Shown here piece by piece: positions 12,418 through 23,114 of a stretch of DNA of 64,000 nucleotides. The stretch's first letter is position 1. The number at the start of each line of letters is the position of its first letter. This DNA comes from Gonocerus acuteangulatus (Eukaryota; Arthropoda; Insecta; Hemiptera; Coreidae). The notes beneath the pieces were generated by a model. The model was given only the letters and a program-made list of their open reading frames with translations, was not told where the DNA came from and did not search any database. A program made the translations under genes and the position numbers. The DNA lies in the NCBI GenBank assembly GCA_946811695.1, contig OX328132.1, positions 56,056,044 through 56,120,043 of the forward strand, written 5' to 3'.

Positions 12418-12635
12418 CCTTCGGAGGAAAGTGCTAAAAGAAGTAATTAATGCATTTATTGCATTTAATTGCTGTTGTTTCGGCTTAACTCTCCAGTTTT
12501 TTTGCTAGTACCGGTATATTTCTCACAAGTCCTATTCTGGTTCTTCACACTTGCGTCTATAGCGTTTATATATTTTTCTATCTTAAAATAAAATTATTAT
12601 TAATAGATTTAACAGTATATTTCTTGTATAAGAAA

Positions 12636-12735
12636 ATTTTATAAAAAAAAAGAAAAGGCATCAACCTTATCCAGGCTAGGCAAGGGTGGTAACCTATAGA
12701 TAACCCGTACTAAAATTCTTAGTTAATAATAATGG
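12636..12735 (+). repeat. SINE S3 3' fragment
   Basis: AAGAAAAGGCATCAACC, GGCTAGGCAAGGGTGGTAACC and TTCTTAGTTAATAATAATGGACG match the S3 body seen in reverse at 20540 and 51345. The tRNA head is absent. Confidence 0.55.
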
Positions 12736-13042
12736 ACGTTAACATTTAAATAAATAAATAAGAAATATACGAATAACAATTATTGTTTTAATTATCAGTT
12801 AATGTAGGTCCTTACACAGATCGTACATATTTATACATACATATATTTATAAATACATACTATATTCACGTAAATAAATCTAACAGAATTATCATAGGAA
12901 AACATATTTCTTTGCACATATACGTCCATAAAACAATATAAATACTAAGAATATAAATGTGCCATTTAGAAACTAGTCATAACTGATCCTGCAGAAGTCA
13001 TTTTGGGGGCTTTTTGGTTCCTGTAGGAAAATGATTATTTTT

Positions 13043-13212
13043 ACTTTTTTTTTAAAGCCCATCTGCTTCTAGGTCATTAATACCGGGGTATTTATAGGTT
13101 GCCTTCCTTATTCAACATCCTTGCTATTCAGCGAACAAATGTTAGCCTGCCACATGCTCGTACCCGCATCTCCCACATGTAAATTTACCATGCTATCCAC
13201 TAAAAACGGGAA
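13043..13212 (-). repeat. Degenerate SINE S1
   Basis: On the minus strand it starts TCCCGTTTTTAGTGGATAGC, keeps GTGGGAGATGCGGGTACGAG, and ends with ..ATGACCTAGAAGCAGATGGGC and an A run. This matches the S1 order with many substitutions, hence an old copy. Confidence 0.6.
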
Positions 13213-13369
13213 AACTACATAGTCGGAAAATATTATTTAGTGTTTCCGTTTATGTTTTGTTTTTTTTTATTATTATTCTTTAAGATAAACTTGTGCTATT
13301 TACACAAAGCCATTTTTTATTATTCAAGGATTTTTTATTTTATTATTTTTTTTTTTAATGTTCTGGTAT

Positions 13370-13478
13370 ATGTGGCAACGATTTTTTAATAGGTGTAATC
13401 CCTGTGTTACTAAGCTTTCCACGATTCTTGGCTAGGAGTGTTCGCGCCTTTACACTCACGGCCGTCGGGTCTTCATCC
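13370..13478 (-). repeat. Degenerate SINE S3 head
   Basis: The minus strand contains GACGGCCGTGAGTGTAAAGGCG, an S3-like type II tRNA D-arm, followed by a decayed body. Confidence 0.4.
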
Positions 13479-14392
13479 AAAAAAAACCTAATTGATTCTA
13501 GCCTTGTGAAAAGGTTTTCCCAATCGTATCTGTAACCCGTTTTAGTTTATAGATAAGTTACCATATAGAGCCGTGTAAATAAATCACCTGCTGTTTAGAT
13601 ACAATCTATCATAGAAGGAAGATATTTACGCTTACCATGCCCCTGACACCTCATCCGTGCCCTAATCGGTTAACTGATATTGCACATTTCAAGTTTTGTT
13701 ATTACTTTCCAAATAGAAAAGTGCGAGGATTGGGAGCGGAAACCTATTCAATAGTTCCATATTTGGATGATTGCTCGAGCCTTAAAACTGTTGATTCATT
13801 AACATCTATCCATTCACCGTTTATCATGAATTGTCCCTTTCCAACAATGGAAATTACCTAATTTAATATCTATTTACTTTCAAAATCTTCCTTCCTTTTC
13901 TCTCAAACCATCGTTTCCTTCTTTTTTTTTTTTTTTTTAATTCAGCTTTATGACACAAAAGAAACTGTCTCATCTAAAATTACTTCTTCCTTTTACAATA
14001 GCCACTTGAAGACTTTATCATTAAAATGCATTGGCAAATTAGAATGAATGAATGAGCATTTTTTTTTCTAGTTTAAAAATATTTACATTCCACCAATATC
14101 TTATAGTGCCACAAATGTTTCAAACACGCTGCAGTTCAACAACGTCAATTCGTTTTTTACATCTGTAAATGTGCCTCTTGAAAAGCGAAAAAACTCCCTG
14201 CACTACAAATACAGCCTAATTTTACAAAGGCCTTCACCTACAATGAGCACGTCCTGATTGACGTCATACGTTGTAAGCTAACTATTTATTGGTTGTATTA
14301 GTCGTGTAGTGTGTTTTCGACTGGTTGGGCTTTCGTATTTTCTAAATCACAAGCTTATTTTTGTTGTATTGTTATATAAACCTTTAGTTAAA

Positions 14393-14447
14393 AAAAGAGC
14401 TCGGTCATGGTGAAATAAGTAAAAACGGTCGAAAAATAAAACACGTG

Positions 14448-14512
<65 letters not shown>

Positions 14513-14570
14513 ATTCACGTGTTTTATTTTTCGACCGTTTTTACTTATTTCACCATGACCGAGCTCTTTT
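14393..14570. repeat. Perfect 59-bp palindrome around a (TA)n core
   Basis: The arm 14393-14451 (AAAAGAGCTCGGTCATGG...) is exactly inverted in 14512-14570, with about 60 bases of TA/CATA between. The right arm ends exactly where family A element A1 begins (TAGCGCGG at 14571). A DNA of this form would extrude a cruciform easily. It could be a foldback element, a template-switch product, or an assembly artefact caused by the TA tract. Confidence 0.9.
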
Positions 14571-14725
14571 TAGCGCGGTTCCTCCCTCCCCCATAGGGAG
14601 GAACCCCGCTTATAGGGATGATACAATGAAACAATCCGGAAGTGCCGACTAGAAAATTTCGCGTTTCAGAACCCCTAGAGACCGAAAATAACGGTGGTTC
14701 AAATTTGTATATATATATATGTATA

Positions 14726-14788
<63 letters not shown>

Positions 14789-16156
14789 TTGTCTGTTCGC
14801 TCATTTCTGGCTTCCCTGATGGTCCGATTTTGATGAAATTTGGTACAAAAATCTGTCGTCCAATTTGAAAGGTCAAGTTCGTTAACCAGCAAAATCCGCC
14901 CACTGGAAGATGGCGTTTGGGGCGAAATTCGCGCAGAAAAAATCGTAACGCTTACGTTTTTGAGTTCATACGCTTGTAAGTACTCTTTTTATAGGCTTCT
15001 TGGGCTAGAAAAACGAATGAAACCATTTTCAAGGCGATAGCTTTAACCGTTGTCGAGAAAATTGGAAAAATAGTTTTTGAATTCCGTTTTTGGTTTGGGT
15101 ACTTAGAATCACGGGATTCAGTTGAAACATTATCTGCATGTTCTAATTTCATTAAAACTAATATGTTGAAAGTTATGTTACGTTTGGAGTTAAGGAAGGG
15201 TTAGAATAAAATATTTTATGAACAGACATGAAAAGTTTTGGTAACTTTGTATACTTTCCTTAATATCTCGAAAAAGGTTGAGAATCTTGGGGAACGGAAG
15301 ATGACCATTAGAAAGCTCACTAAATGCTCTATAAAAATGGTTCTGATGAAAGTTTTGATTAGGCGATGTCAATCGGAGAAATAAGTGCATAAAACTTTAA
15401 AGTAATTGATTTCGCTTATTCGAACTGTTCTTTTTCTCTTTGATTTTGGTACTTAGAATTATGGGATTCAGTTGAAACATTTTCTGCATGTTTTACATTC
15501 ATTAAAACTAATATGTTGAAATTTTTGTTACGTTTGGAGTTTAGGAAGGGTTAGAATAAAATATTTTATTAACATACATAAAAAGTTTTGGTAACTTTGT
15601 ATACTTTCCTTAATATCTCGAAAAAGGTTGAGAATCTTGGGAAACGGAAGATGACCATTAGAAAGCTCACTAAATGCTCTACAAAAATGATTCTGATGAA
15701 AGTTTTGATTAGGCGATGTCAATCGGAGAAATAAGTGCTTAAAACTTTAAAGTAATTGATTTCGCTTATTCGAACTGTTCTTTTTGTCTGTTTTATTCCT
15801 TGTTATTTTTAAATTGCTTATAGTCAGATAATGTATTTGACAATAAAACAGATTAAGTAAAATAAGAAGATCAATTTATTGTTAGAAATGTAGCGTTCAA
15901 AGAGAGAGATCCCAAGGCTTTCCAAATGCCTCTGAGCGGAGGCCTTTCTGCCCGACTTATGGTATAGCTGACCCATACAGGTAAGATTGTAAATCAAGAC
16001 CTTTCAAGACTGGTTTGTTTGAGATTTCATTTGAATAGCTGTTTCGCTATTGATTTAAACAAAGTAATAACTGTTTCTATTCTATGCCTTCATAAACACT
16101 AGAGATAAGAACGGAACCGCGCTAAGATGACGCAGTTCCTGCGAATCGGACTTTTT
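14567..16156 (+). mobile_element. Family A Helentron-like element, copy A1
   Basis: 5' end TTTTTAGCGCGGTTCC with a hairpin (CGGTTCCTCCCTCC.. inverted as ..AGGGAGGAACCCCG), the block GACCGAAAATAACGGTGGTT, (TA)n at 14707-14780, then GTCCGATTTTGATGAAATTT and GGTCAAGTTCGTTAACCAGC, two 350-bp tandem units, and a 3' end with GGAACCGCGCTAA (inverse of the 5' end), the small hairpin CGCAGTTCCTGCG and GGACTTTTT. Known HINE elements have this TIR/subTIR/hairpin layout and insert at T-rich sites. No Rep/Helicase coding sequence; non-autonomous. Confidence 0.8.
15080..15790 (+). repeat. Two 350-bp tandem units within A1
   Basis: GGGATTCAGTTGAAACAT begins at 15113 and again at 15463, a 350-base period, and the two units are nearly identical. 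They contain AATAAAATATTTTATTAACA and TTAATATCTCGAAAAAGGTTG. Single units occur in A2 and A4, about 2.5 in A6. Confidence 0.9.
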
Positions 16157-16166
16157 AACTAAAGGT

Positions 16167-16168
<2 letters not shown>

Positions 16169-16214
<46 letters not shown>

Positions 16215-16367
16215 GTATATATATATATGTATATGTATATATATATATGTGTATATATATATATATATATATAAGGAACTGGTCGTTTTTTACTTTACTA
16301 AAGATCTTCCTTCTCTGCCAGCAACCAAAAAGTACTTGAGAGTTGCCCTTTCATACTTTTGTTAGTA

Positions 16368-16425
<58 letters not shown>
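16169..16425. repeat. Two (TA)n tracts with a spacer
   Basis: TA with TGTA interruptions at 16169-16273 and pure TA at 16374-16425, separated by about 100 bases of non-repetitive sequence, directly after the 3' end of A1. Confidence 0.9.
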
Positions 16426-16427
<2 letters not shown>

Positions 16428-16429
16428 AG

Positions 16430-17740
16430 CCTAAATAACTATATAAAATTATTAGTTAATTGATTATATCATATTCTTTTAATATTCTTTGTTGTTAAAT
16501 TTAACAGTAAATCGAGAGAAGAATGCTTTAGTTGCAGAAAAGGCGATGGAACACAAATATCACTACGTTTTGACGTTGCTAGTGGTACTGCTGTAGTTTT
16601 TTTCGCTTCAATCCATTGATATAAATAATCATAAAATAATTAATGAATTGATACAGAGCAGGATTGCATACTCACATGAACGAAGTATAGAATAAAATGA
16701 TTGGTAATAAGTGAGGTGGCTTTCTATAGACGGAAGTATTTTGGTGAATTACACATGATTGTACGTTGGCACAGAAAGGGCTCTTCAGCGCTTTGACAAT
16801 GGATGGGAAGTTGGGCTGAGAAGAATCTTAAATCAACAAAGGAAATCATTACACAAAAAATCTAGAGCTTTTGAATATAGCTTGGGAAAAGAACAAAGCA
16901 AGCACTGAATAGAATGACGTTTACTCAATTCGAAATACGATTTTTAATATTACTTTTATCATGTTTGTATATTTATTGCTATAGGATCAAGAGAAAGTGG
17001 CATGTAACTTGATTTTTTTAATGGCATTATTTAACTTCTTTGCCTTACATGTTTCGTAATATTTGTGTACCACCTCCCTTAGCGGCCTTAGGCTTATGGG
17101 TCACAATAAAGAATATGGTAGACGAGCTCGCCTACTGGTTGAATGCGAGACTGGCCCCTGAAGAGATAGTTAACTAAAAACGCGAAAGAAGAAAAGCAAA
17201 AGAATTCTAATAAAGTGGTTCTGTGCCCTGTGGCAATAAACATTACAAGGAATGAAAAATGGAGAGTTACAATAAATATTATAAGACATTTTTTTTTTAT
17301 TTGTATATTACTTGGACACGCCTATACGTAATGATTAATTCGTATGCGTATGCTACTACTACTTAAGTAACCTACAAAAAAAAATATTAAACCAGACAGC
17401 GATGAACCTTTATTGCGATCGAACTAAACATGAGCTGTGGACAAGACCCATCTCATTTGTGATTCTATCTCATATTTAGTAGAATGAAATATTGATTCGG
17501 GGCAAGAGGATCCATTCCGAGTATCAAAGCAGTATTTTTGCGTAATAGAAATCGAATATTTGCCCAAACTGGCTGAGTCCAATACTGTAGACCTGCAACA
17601 CCACTTATACAAGTGACCAAATAAAGGATAAATATTAATGATCATAAGAGTAAAAATGTGATATCAGATTTACCAATATTTATTTTTATCTACGAATTTC
17701 TGGAGACTCTTTTTTTAAAGCGTATCAATAATAAATTATT
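16430..17740. other. Intronic stretch without recognised features
   Basis: AT-rich, with stops in all frames apart from short open frames. I see no repeat end, tRNA box or protein motif. Confidence 0.4.
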
Positions 17741-17754
17741 TCTCTTTCTTAGGT

Positions 17755-18135
17755 TTTATCATTGGCGCAGTGAAGAAAGATTCTATGTGTTTGTAGGGGG
17801 AAGGAAAGCTATCGAGCGGTTCCTCTGGATCTACCGAGTGACGTGGACTCGATAAAGTTTCGAATCGAGGTATTAGTGAGTCACGGACTAGTATTATGTA
17901 AATATCTCGGTAAGGCTTGCACGCGAGACGGCAGACTACAGGTGGCGACCGAGGGGTTAACAGCATCCTGTCATGTGCACCACATCTTCCGCATAGTCGA
18001 AAGGTGAACTATGAGCATTTGAGGAAAAAATAATCCCCAACATAGCCGAGCCGGATATCTCAAAGGAGAACAGCATCTGCATTTAGATTTGATGGAAAAG
18101 CGTTATTCTGGGCGCCAAATTGTTAACGGAGTGAA
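17755..18135 (+). mobile_element. Possible LTR-retrotransposon remnant
   Basis: TTTTATCATTGGCGCAGTGA at about 17755-17774 resembles the LTR end plus primer-binding site (TGGCGCAGT) of Ty3/gypsy elements. About 350 bases later GGGCGCCAAATTGTTAACGG (18109-18128) resembles the start of a downstream LTR. The interval is GC-richer than its surroundings, but no gag or pol motif survives and no LTR pair can be shown. Weak call. Confidence 0.25.
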
Positions 18136-18239
18136 AAATAGTTAACCGTTGGACACTGCGAGGATAAGTTTCGATGAGCATTTTCTAAAAACACGACAAA
18201 TTAATCAATGAATGTTTATTGAACGTTTCCTAGTCAGAA

Positions 18240-18780
18240 AGCCTATCAACGATCGGCTTCGTCAGCAATAACAGCAACCTACTTTGCATCATTGATGTTA
18301 AAAACTGTCAATGGCTTGCGCCTTCACCAATGATAACAACCCGCTTAACATCATTGCTGCAGAACCCCGTCACAGAATCGACCCCTTTAGCACCATTGCT
18401 GTAGAAGCCTGTCAATAGATGGCTTCGTCAGCAATAATAGCAACCTACTTAGCATCATTGATGTTAAAAACTGTCAATGGTTTGCGCCTTCGCCAATGAT
18501 AATAATCCTCTTAACATCATGACTGCAGAACCTCGTCAACGAATCGACCCCTTTAGCGCCATTGTTGTAGAATCCCGTCAATAGATGGCTTCGTCAGCAA
18601 TATCAACCTACTTAGCATCATTGCTCTGAAAGACTACCAATGGCTTGCGTCTAATCCAGTGATAGCAACCCCGTTATCATCATTGCTGCAGAAACCTGTC
18701 AAAGCATAGCTTCCTCGACAAAGATAGCGACCCTTTTTGCAGCATTGCTGTAGAAGCCTGGCAACTGGTTTCATCGCCTA
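18240..18780 (+). repeat. 166-bp higher-order repeat of about 55-bp subunits
   Basis: GCTTCGTCAGCAATA recurs at 18256, 18422 and 18588 (period 166). Within each 166-bp unit three related segments of about 55 bases alternate, each with a variant of (A/G)CATCATTG(C/A)TG. The last unit is more divergent. This is satellite-like organisation on a small scale. Confidence 0.85.
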
Positions 18781-20539
18781 AAGCGGAGAATTAACAGTTA
18801 CCGACGGTGAATTATAATAGCTAATTTTTCCAGTTTTTTTGTTGAAGTTTACTTTTTGTTCTAAAGATTTTTTGTATAATTCGCAATTTGTCGTTTTCGG
18901 CTGCTGCTTAAAAAGTATCAGACGAAAGAAATACATTTTTAAGGACACGGAAGAGTTTTGATATGATTTCGTCTGCATTAATAGAAATGCTCATCCGTGC
19001 AGGATCAATTTATTGACTTCTGAGCCGAAAATATCAACAAATTTCTTGTAGGAAGATTATATATACTTTAATGTTATATTTTTCATTCTTTCAACAGGCT
19101 ATATGTTGTTTAACTGAAACTTTATAACGAATGGGATTTTAAAATAGATTGAATAACCAACAATTCATATGACAAATCGTAAGGTATTGTACAAGCTAGC
19201 GTAAACCCAAGACCTTACAATATAGCTGCCTTATAAAATTGAGTTCTGGAAAGGAATAAAAGCTCCTTAGATTGTTGAATAAACATTCCTGAAGTCAAGC
19301 TCAAATTGAAAACCTTTTGCCCGCTATACCTGATTAAAATTATGATTGAAATTTTTTAGAGTGGTTTCGTGTGTGTCCTAGAGCTCAAAGCTCAAAATAT
19401 GAATATTTTATGTTCTTTCGAGATCTGTTATGGAATCACTTATTCTAGAAAGATTCTGATATTGAAGTAATTAGTGGACACGTTAAACAGCGAAATCGGC
19501 TTTACCTCATTTTATTTGTCACAGTCATCATATTCTAACCTGTCCTCATCTATTGTTAATTATTTCTTTTCTGACTCAATACCTTACTGTATTATAAAGT
19601 ATAAACTTGTGTTTTTTTATTGGAGGGTCTTAATGTCTCTCCCCAGTGGTTTTGCAGTTTTGTGCGTTATATTTCTCTCCAGCTTCATCTGCAAGTTGAA
19701 TTTATACATTTCTCTGTTGACCACCTGGCAGAAAACATGGGCAGCCATTATTATGCACAAAATATCACCGATGGGGTGAGAGGCAAAAAACAAAAAAATG
19801 GAGCCTTGCGAAGCAAACTTAACACATTGACTGCCAACGACGAGATAACTCGTTCGTTATTCTGTTTCCTAGTTTGTGAAAATCATTAATAGTGTCATCG
19901 TGGATGGATGGATAGCGAGTCCGTTTCTGCCTAAGGAGATGTGTGTTCCGCTTGGAGTATTTTGCATCTTATCATCTATTGAGACGCTCGCAACTCACGA
20001 AACGTCGAAAATCTCGAAAACAATTAGCTGCCAACGTGTTAAAACAAAATATGCAGTTTTCTACAATTATTAGCATCAAATTATTAAATTAATAACTCAC
20101 CTATTGACTTACTTCTCTCAAAAACGGCAAATATCCTTTCGACGAATGTCAACTATTGGATGTTGTATTTAAGAAATGTTTTAGAAGTATTAGAAAGTAG
20201 TCCTATTAGCCTCGAAGAGGTCAAAAAATAATAAACGTGATTGAACAAATATGATATATTAATCACCGCCCTACAAGTTTCACACCTTAAGTTCATCTTC
20301 AGGATCATTCCTTAAAGCTGAATATCAGGGCCACGTCAAGACTGATGCCAAATACAATGGCACCAACCAGTCAGTTGATTTTAATCGATAACACTCATTC
20401 ATCGAACATCGATACCTGAAAGAAGATGAATCAATTAAATAATAATATATTTTTTGTTAGGACGTTTTATTTATGTCTTTTTTTTTATTCACTAATTCAT
20501 TCCTTTTTTTATTATTATTTAAATTTTAACGTCGATTTT

Positions 20540-20722
20540 TTATTAACTGAGAATTTTGGGACGGGTTCTCTATAGGTTACCACCCTTTTCTAGCCAGGAT
20601 TGGGCTGATGCCTTTTCTTTTTTTTCTAAAGAAAAGCCACCACCCCATAGTGGGAATCGAACCCATGACCTTTGGCACGGAGTGTTTAGTGCTCCCGCCT
20701 TAACACTCACTAAGGCTCTTTT
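20540..20722 (-). repeat. tRNA-derived SINE S3 (type II tRNA head)
   Basis: On the minus strand a head reads GCCTTAGTGAGTGTTAAGGCG, then GTGCCAAAGGTCATGGGTTC and GATTCCCACTATGGGG, that is a D-arm (GTTAAGGCG) and a B box typical of Leu/Ser-class tRNAs. The body has AAAGAAAAGGCATCAGCCC and GGTAACCTATAGAGAACCCG. Sister copy at 51345-51523. Confidence 0.75.
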
Positions 20723-21139
20723 TTTTATTATACGTATCTTTTCTTTTATTTTGCGTTTTGTTATTTATTTATTTATTTTTTTTTGTTTATGGTTCTGAAT
20801 TCGTCGTGTTTATATTTATGTGCATGATTTAAAATTGTATCTATTGAACCAATGATGTAATTAAATGATTTTCTACGATTAGTTTGTAAGGATCAATTAA
20901 CATTTTCTTATATATGTAGCAAAATAATGATGACATTTAATTTTTATATCCTCTTACATCATTTTACAAATAGTTTTACAAACCTCTAGTTACTTGTTAA
21001 GGCCTATTTACAGTGGAAAATGTTTGGTTTTGGATTACATAGGATTTGATTGGGTGAATAGACGGGAGTTGCTACTTGATCTTACGGTAAAGAGAAGGAT
21101 TAGGATTGTAAAGGGTTGTGTGTGGATTGAGTGGGTTTT

Positions 21140-21192
21140 GGAGCTAGGGGCTAGGGGCTAGGAGCCTAGTGGCTAGGGGCTACTAGCCTTCT
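21140..21192 (+). repeat. GCTAGGGG short tandem/palindromic cluster
   Basis: Repeats of GGGGCTA and its imperfect inverse GGAGCCTAGTGGCTAGGGG occur in about 50 bases, with four G-runs of three or four. It could fold as a hairpin or quadruplex. Confidence 0.5.
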
Positions 21193-22008
21193 CCCTGCTC
21201 GACACATCAATAGGGATGATGTATCGGTCTCGGACTTTGTTTTAAGGCCTCCCCGACCCTCATTAGGTAGATTGATTCATTTGAAAGTCACTCCCCCCGG
21301 GTCTGCCCAGAGACCAGGAACCCTTTCACCCCCAAGTCGTTTCAAGTCGATATGTCCAATCCCCCCTCCCTCCTCGAGCCAACAACACACTCACGTTCCG
21401 TAATAAAGATTTCCCTCTCAGATCAATATGGAAATTTTAATGGGGTCTGCTTTGTTTCGCTGACCGCTCCCCTCCTTCTCCATCAGGCAACCCTTCCTTT
21501 AGGGAGACAATTTAAAATAAAGCCAGGGCTGCCTTACGGTGTGGCCACCCTCCTCATACTCCCTTCTCATCGTCCATCCTCAACCCCTACCAGTCAGTCC
21601 CTTGGACCCTTCTACATCCCTCACCTTTACATCCTGAAAATCTTTATATTTAAGGAAGTTTTATTCACTTTTGTATATTCTTCATAAACGTCTATCATTC
21701 TCTGATAAGTTACAGTATTCTTCCTCTTTCCTTCCCTTGGTGAGCTTATCACAAGACTCCGTGATATTAAAACAAGACCATCGTAAGAAGCAATCTCAAC
21801 TAGAATACAAATTTTAAGAGTTATTACTTTGGACTCCCATCAAGTTAAATTTTACGACTTGAGATGTAGCACTTCTTCATCGGTGTCAAATTCGTCTCGA
21901 AATAATACAATCGAATCAAGCTTTCTTTCACTGTCAATCACACTAAAGAATATTTGTTAAAACTTTTATAATTAAGTGCGTCATCTTCATCTATTTGATT
22001 TAGTGCAC

Positions 22009-22170
22009 TTTTTCTACATTGCGCACTGTATAACCAACACTTTTCCACTGGCACTACTCTTGTCATAAATACCATTCGATTCAAGATTTCCTTACAGTGG
22101 CCACACTCTTTTTCTACAATGCTCACTGTATAACTAACACTTTTTAAACACCGGTACTCTTGTTATTCAG
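22009..22170 (-). repeat. 100-bp tandem duplication
   Basis: TTTTTCTACATTGCGCACTG (near 22009) and TTTTTCTACAATGCTCACTG (near 22109) begin two similar segments 100 bases apart, both running on to TACTCTTGT. Confidence 0.7.
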
Positions 22171-22849
22171 ATTCCTTATAAAAATAATCAAATTTACAAG
22201 CGCCTTAAACTTTAGAGCAGATGCCAGTGAACCGTAACAAGGTAGCATTCTGTATCTGGAGCAAGTGTGGCACCCACGGAGAAAGTGCAGAACGAACTAT
22301 CTTTCCGACCGAATTATATTATTAACAGAGCTTTCCTTACCGACTGGCTGTTCCTCTGTGTAGAAAGCGGTCACCAACATTAACCCACTGTCACTTTTCC
22401 CACAATCTTTCAAGAGTTATCAGGAAAATTTAAATCTTAAACAAATTGTTTAATTTTTCATTTTTTAATTTTAGAACAGAATAAAAATAATCGGCTAAGG
22501 ACTAGCCGATTTTTCTCATAGCAGGTACCCAAACTGGTTGGGCCAAACATTCCCCATCTCGACTTCTAAACGACAGCAATGCATTCAAAATTATTTGCAA
22601 ATAATACTAAAAGTTCATAGTTTTTTAATAAACAGAAGAATGAATATCCAAAAATGAATGATTAAAAAAAAAAAAGAAAAAAAGAAACCGCGATCGTTGA
22701 AACTTTAATGATGTTGCCAGGATCCCAGTCAGAATTTTTGGTGTATACCACTTTTACGCTATATTCGATTGAAGTTTGGTTTTCACGTCCCATTCTACCT
22801 CGATTTTTCAGAATCAACTCTAGATTCGAATATTAGACACCAAGCTTCG

Positions 22850-23114
22850 CATGGGCGTATATAGAAAATAATTTCGGAAGGGGCTGGGAAAATTTCGGGG
22901 GGGGGCTGAGACCATTTCCGGTGTATGGAATACTAACAATTTAGATCTTGGAAGAGTTTTAGCCATCTTAAACGCTATTACACCCAAAATAGAATATGTT
23001 TTATGAACTAAATGATCTTATTTAATTTATTTTTAAGGGTTTTATGGCATTTTTACCGATCAAATCAAAATTTCAGGGGGAGGGGGGCTGCAGCCCCCCT
23101 TATATACGCCCATG
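22850..23114. mobile_element. hAT-like MITE, copy 2
   Basis: A 265-base sister of the element at 3108-3376, same orientation, same perfect 14-bp termini, flanked by the 8-base direct repeat AAGCTTCG (22842-22849 and 23115-23122). The interior is largely the same in sequence and order, including TTATTTTTAAGGGTTTTATG and the G-rich block before the right end. Two intact target duplications imply comparatively recent insertion. Confidence 0.88.

Larger units (their letters stand above)
10877..12439 (-). mobile_element. Family B Helentron-like element, copy B1, with two nested insertions
   Basis: Read on the minus strand, it starts TTTTAGCACTTTCCTCC (at 12439), followed by a hairpin, the block AAAATTTA next to (TA)n at 11993-12055, then GTTCGTTAACCACCAAAGTC, a tandem array of about 143-bp units (11431-11870), and ends with a GCAGCTCCTGC-like hairpin and ..GGACTTTT near 10877. 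This is the layout of non-autonomous Helitron/Helentron elements. A SINE (11073-11263) and a 242-bp segment (12176-12417) sit inside it, each flanked by direct repeats. No coding capacity. Confidence 0.75.

Noticed and set aside
12181..12450. 89-codon frame as a small gene.
   Set aside because: It lies within the 242-bp insertion flanked by a 15-bp duplication and runs into the mobile element; no known family.
21352..21687. Plus-strand 111-codon frame.
   Set aside because: It runs through a C/T-rich stretch low in stops by composition; no recognisable domain.
22225..22260. GAACCGTAACAAGGTAGCA, similar to rRNA sequence (mitochondrial 16S or 18S 3' end).
   Set aside because: Only about 18 bases match; the flanks do not follow any rRNA sequence I know. 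Chance similarity.
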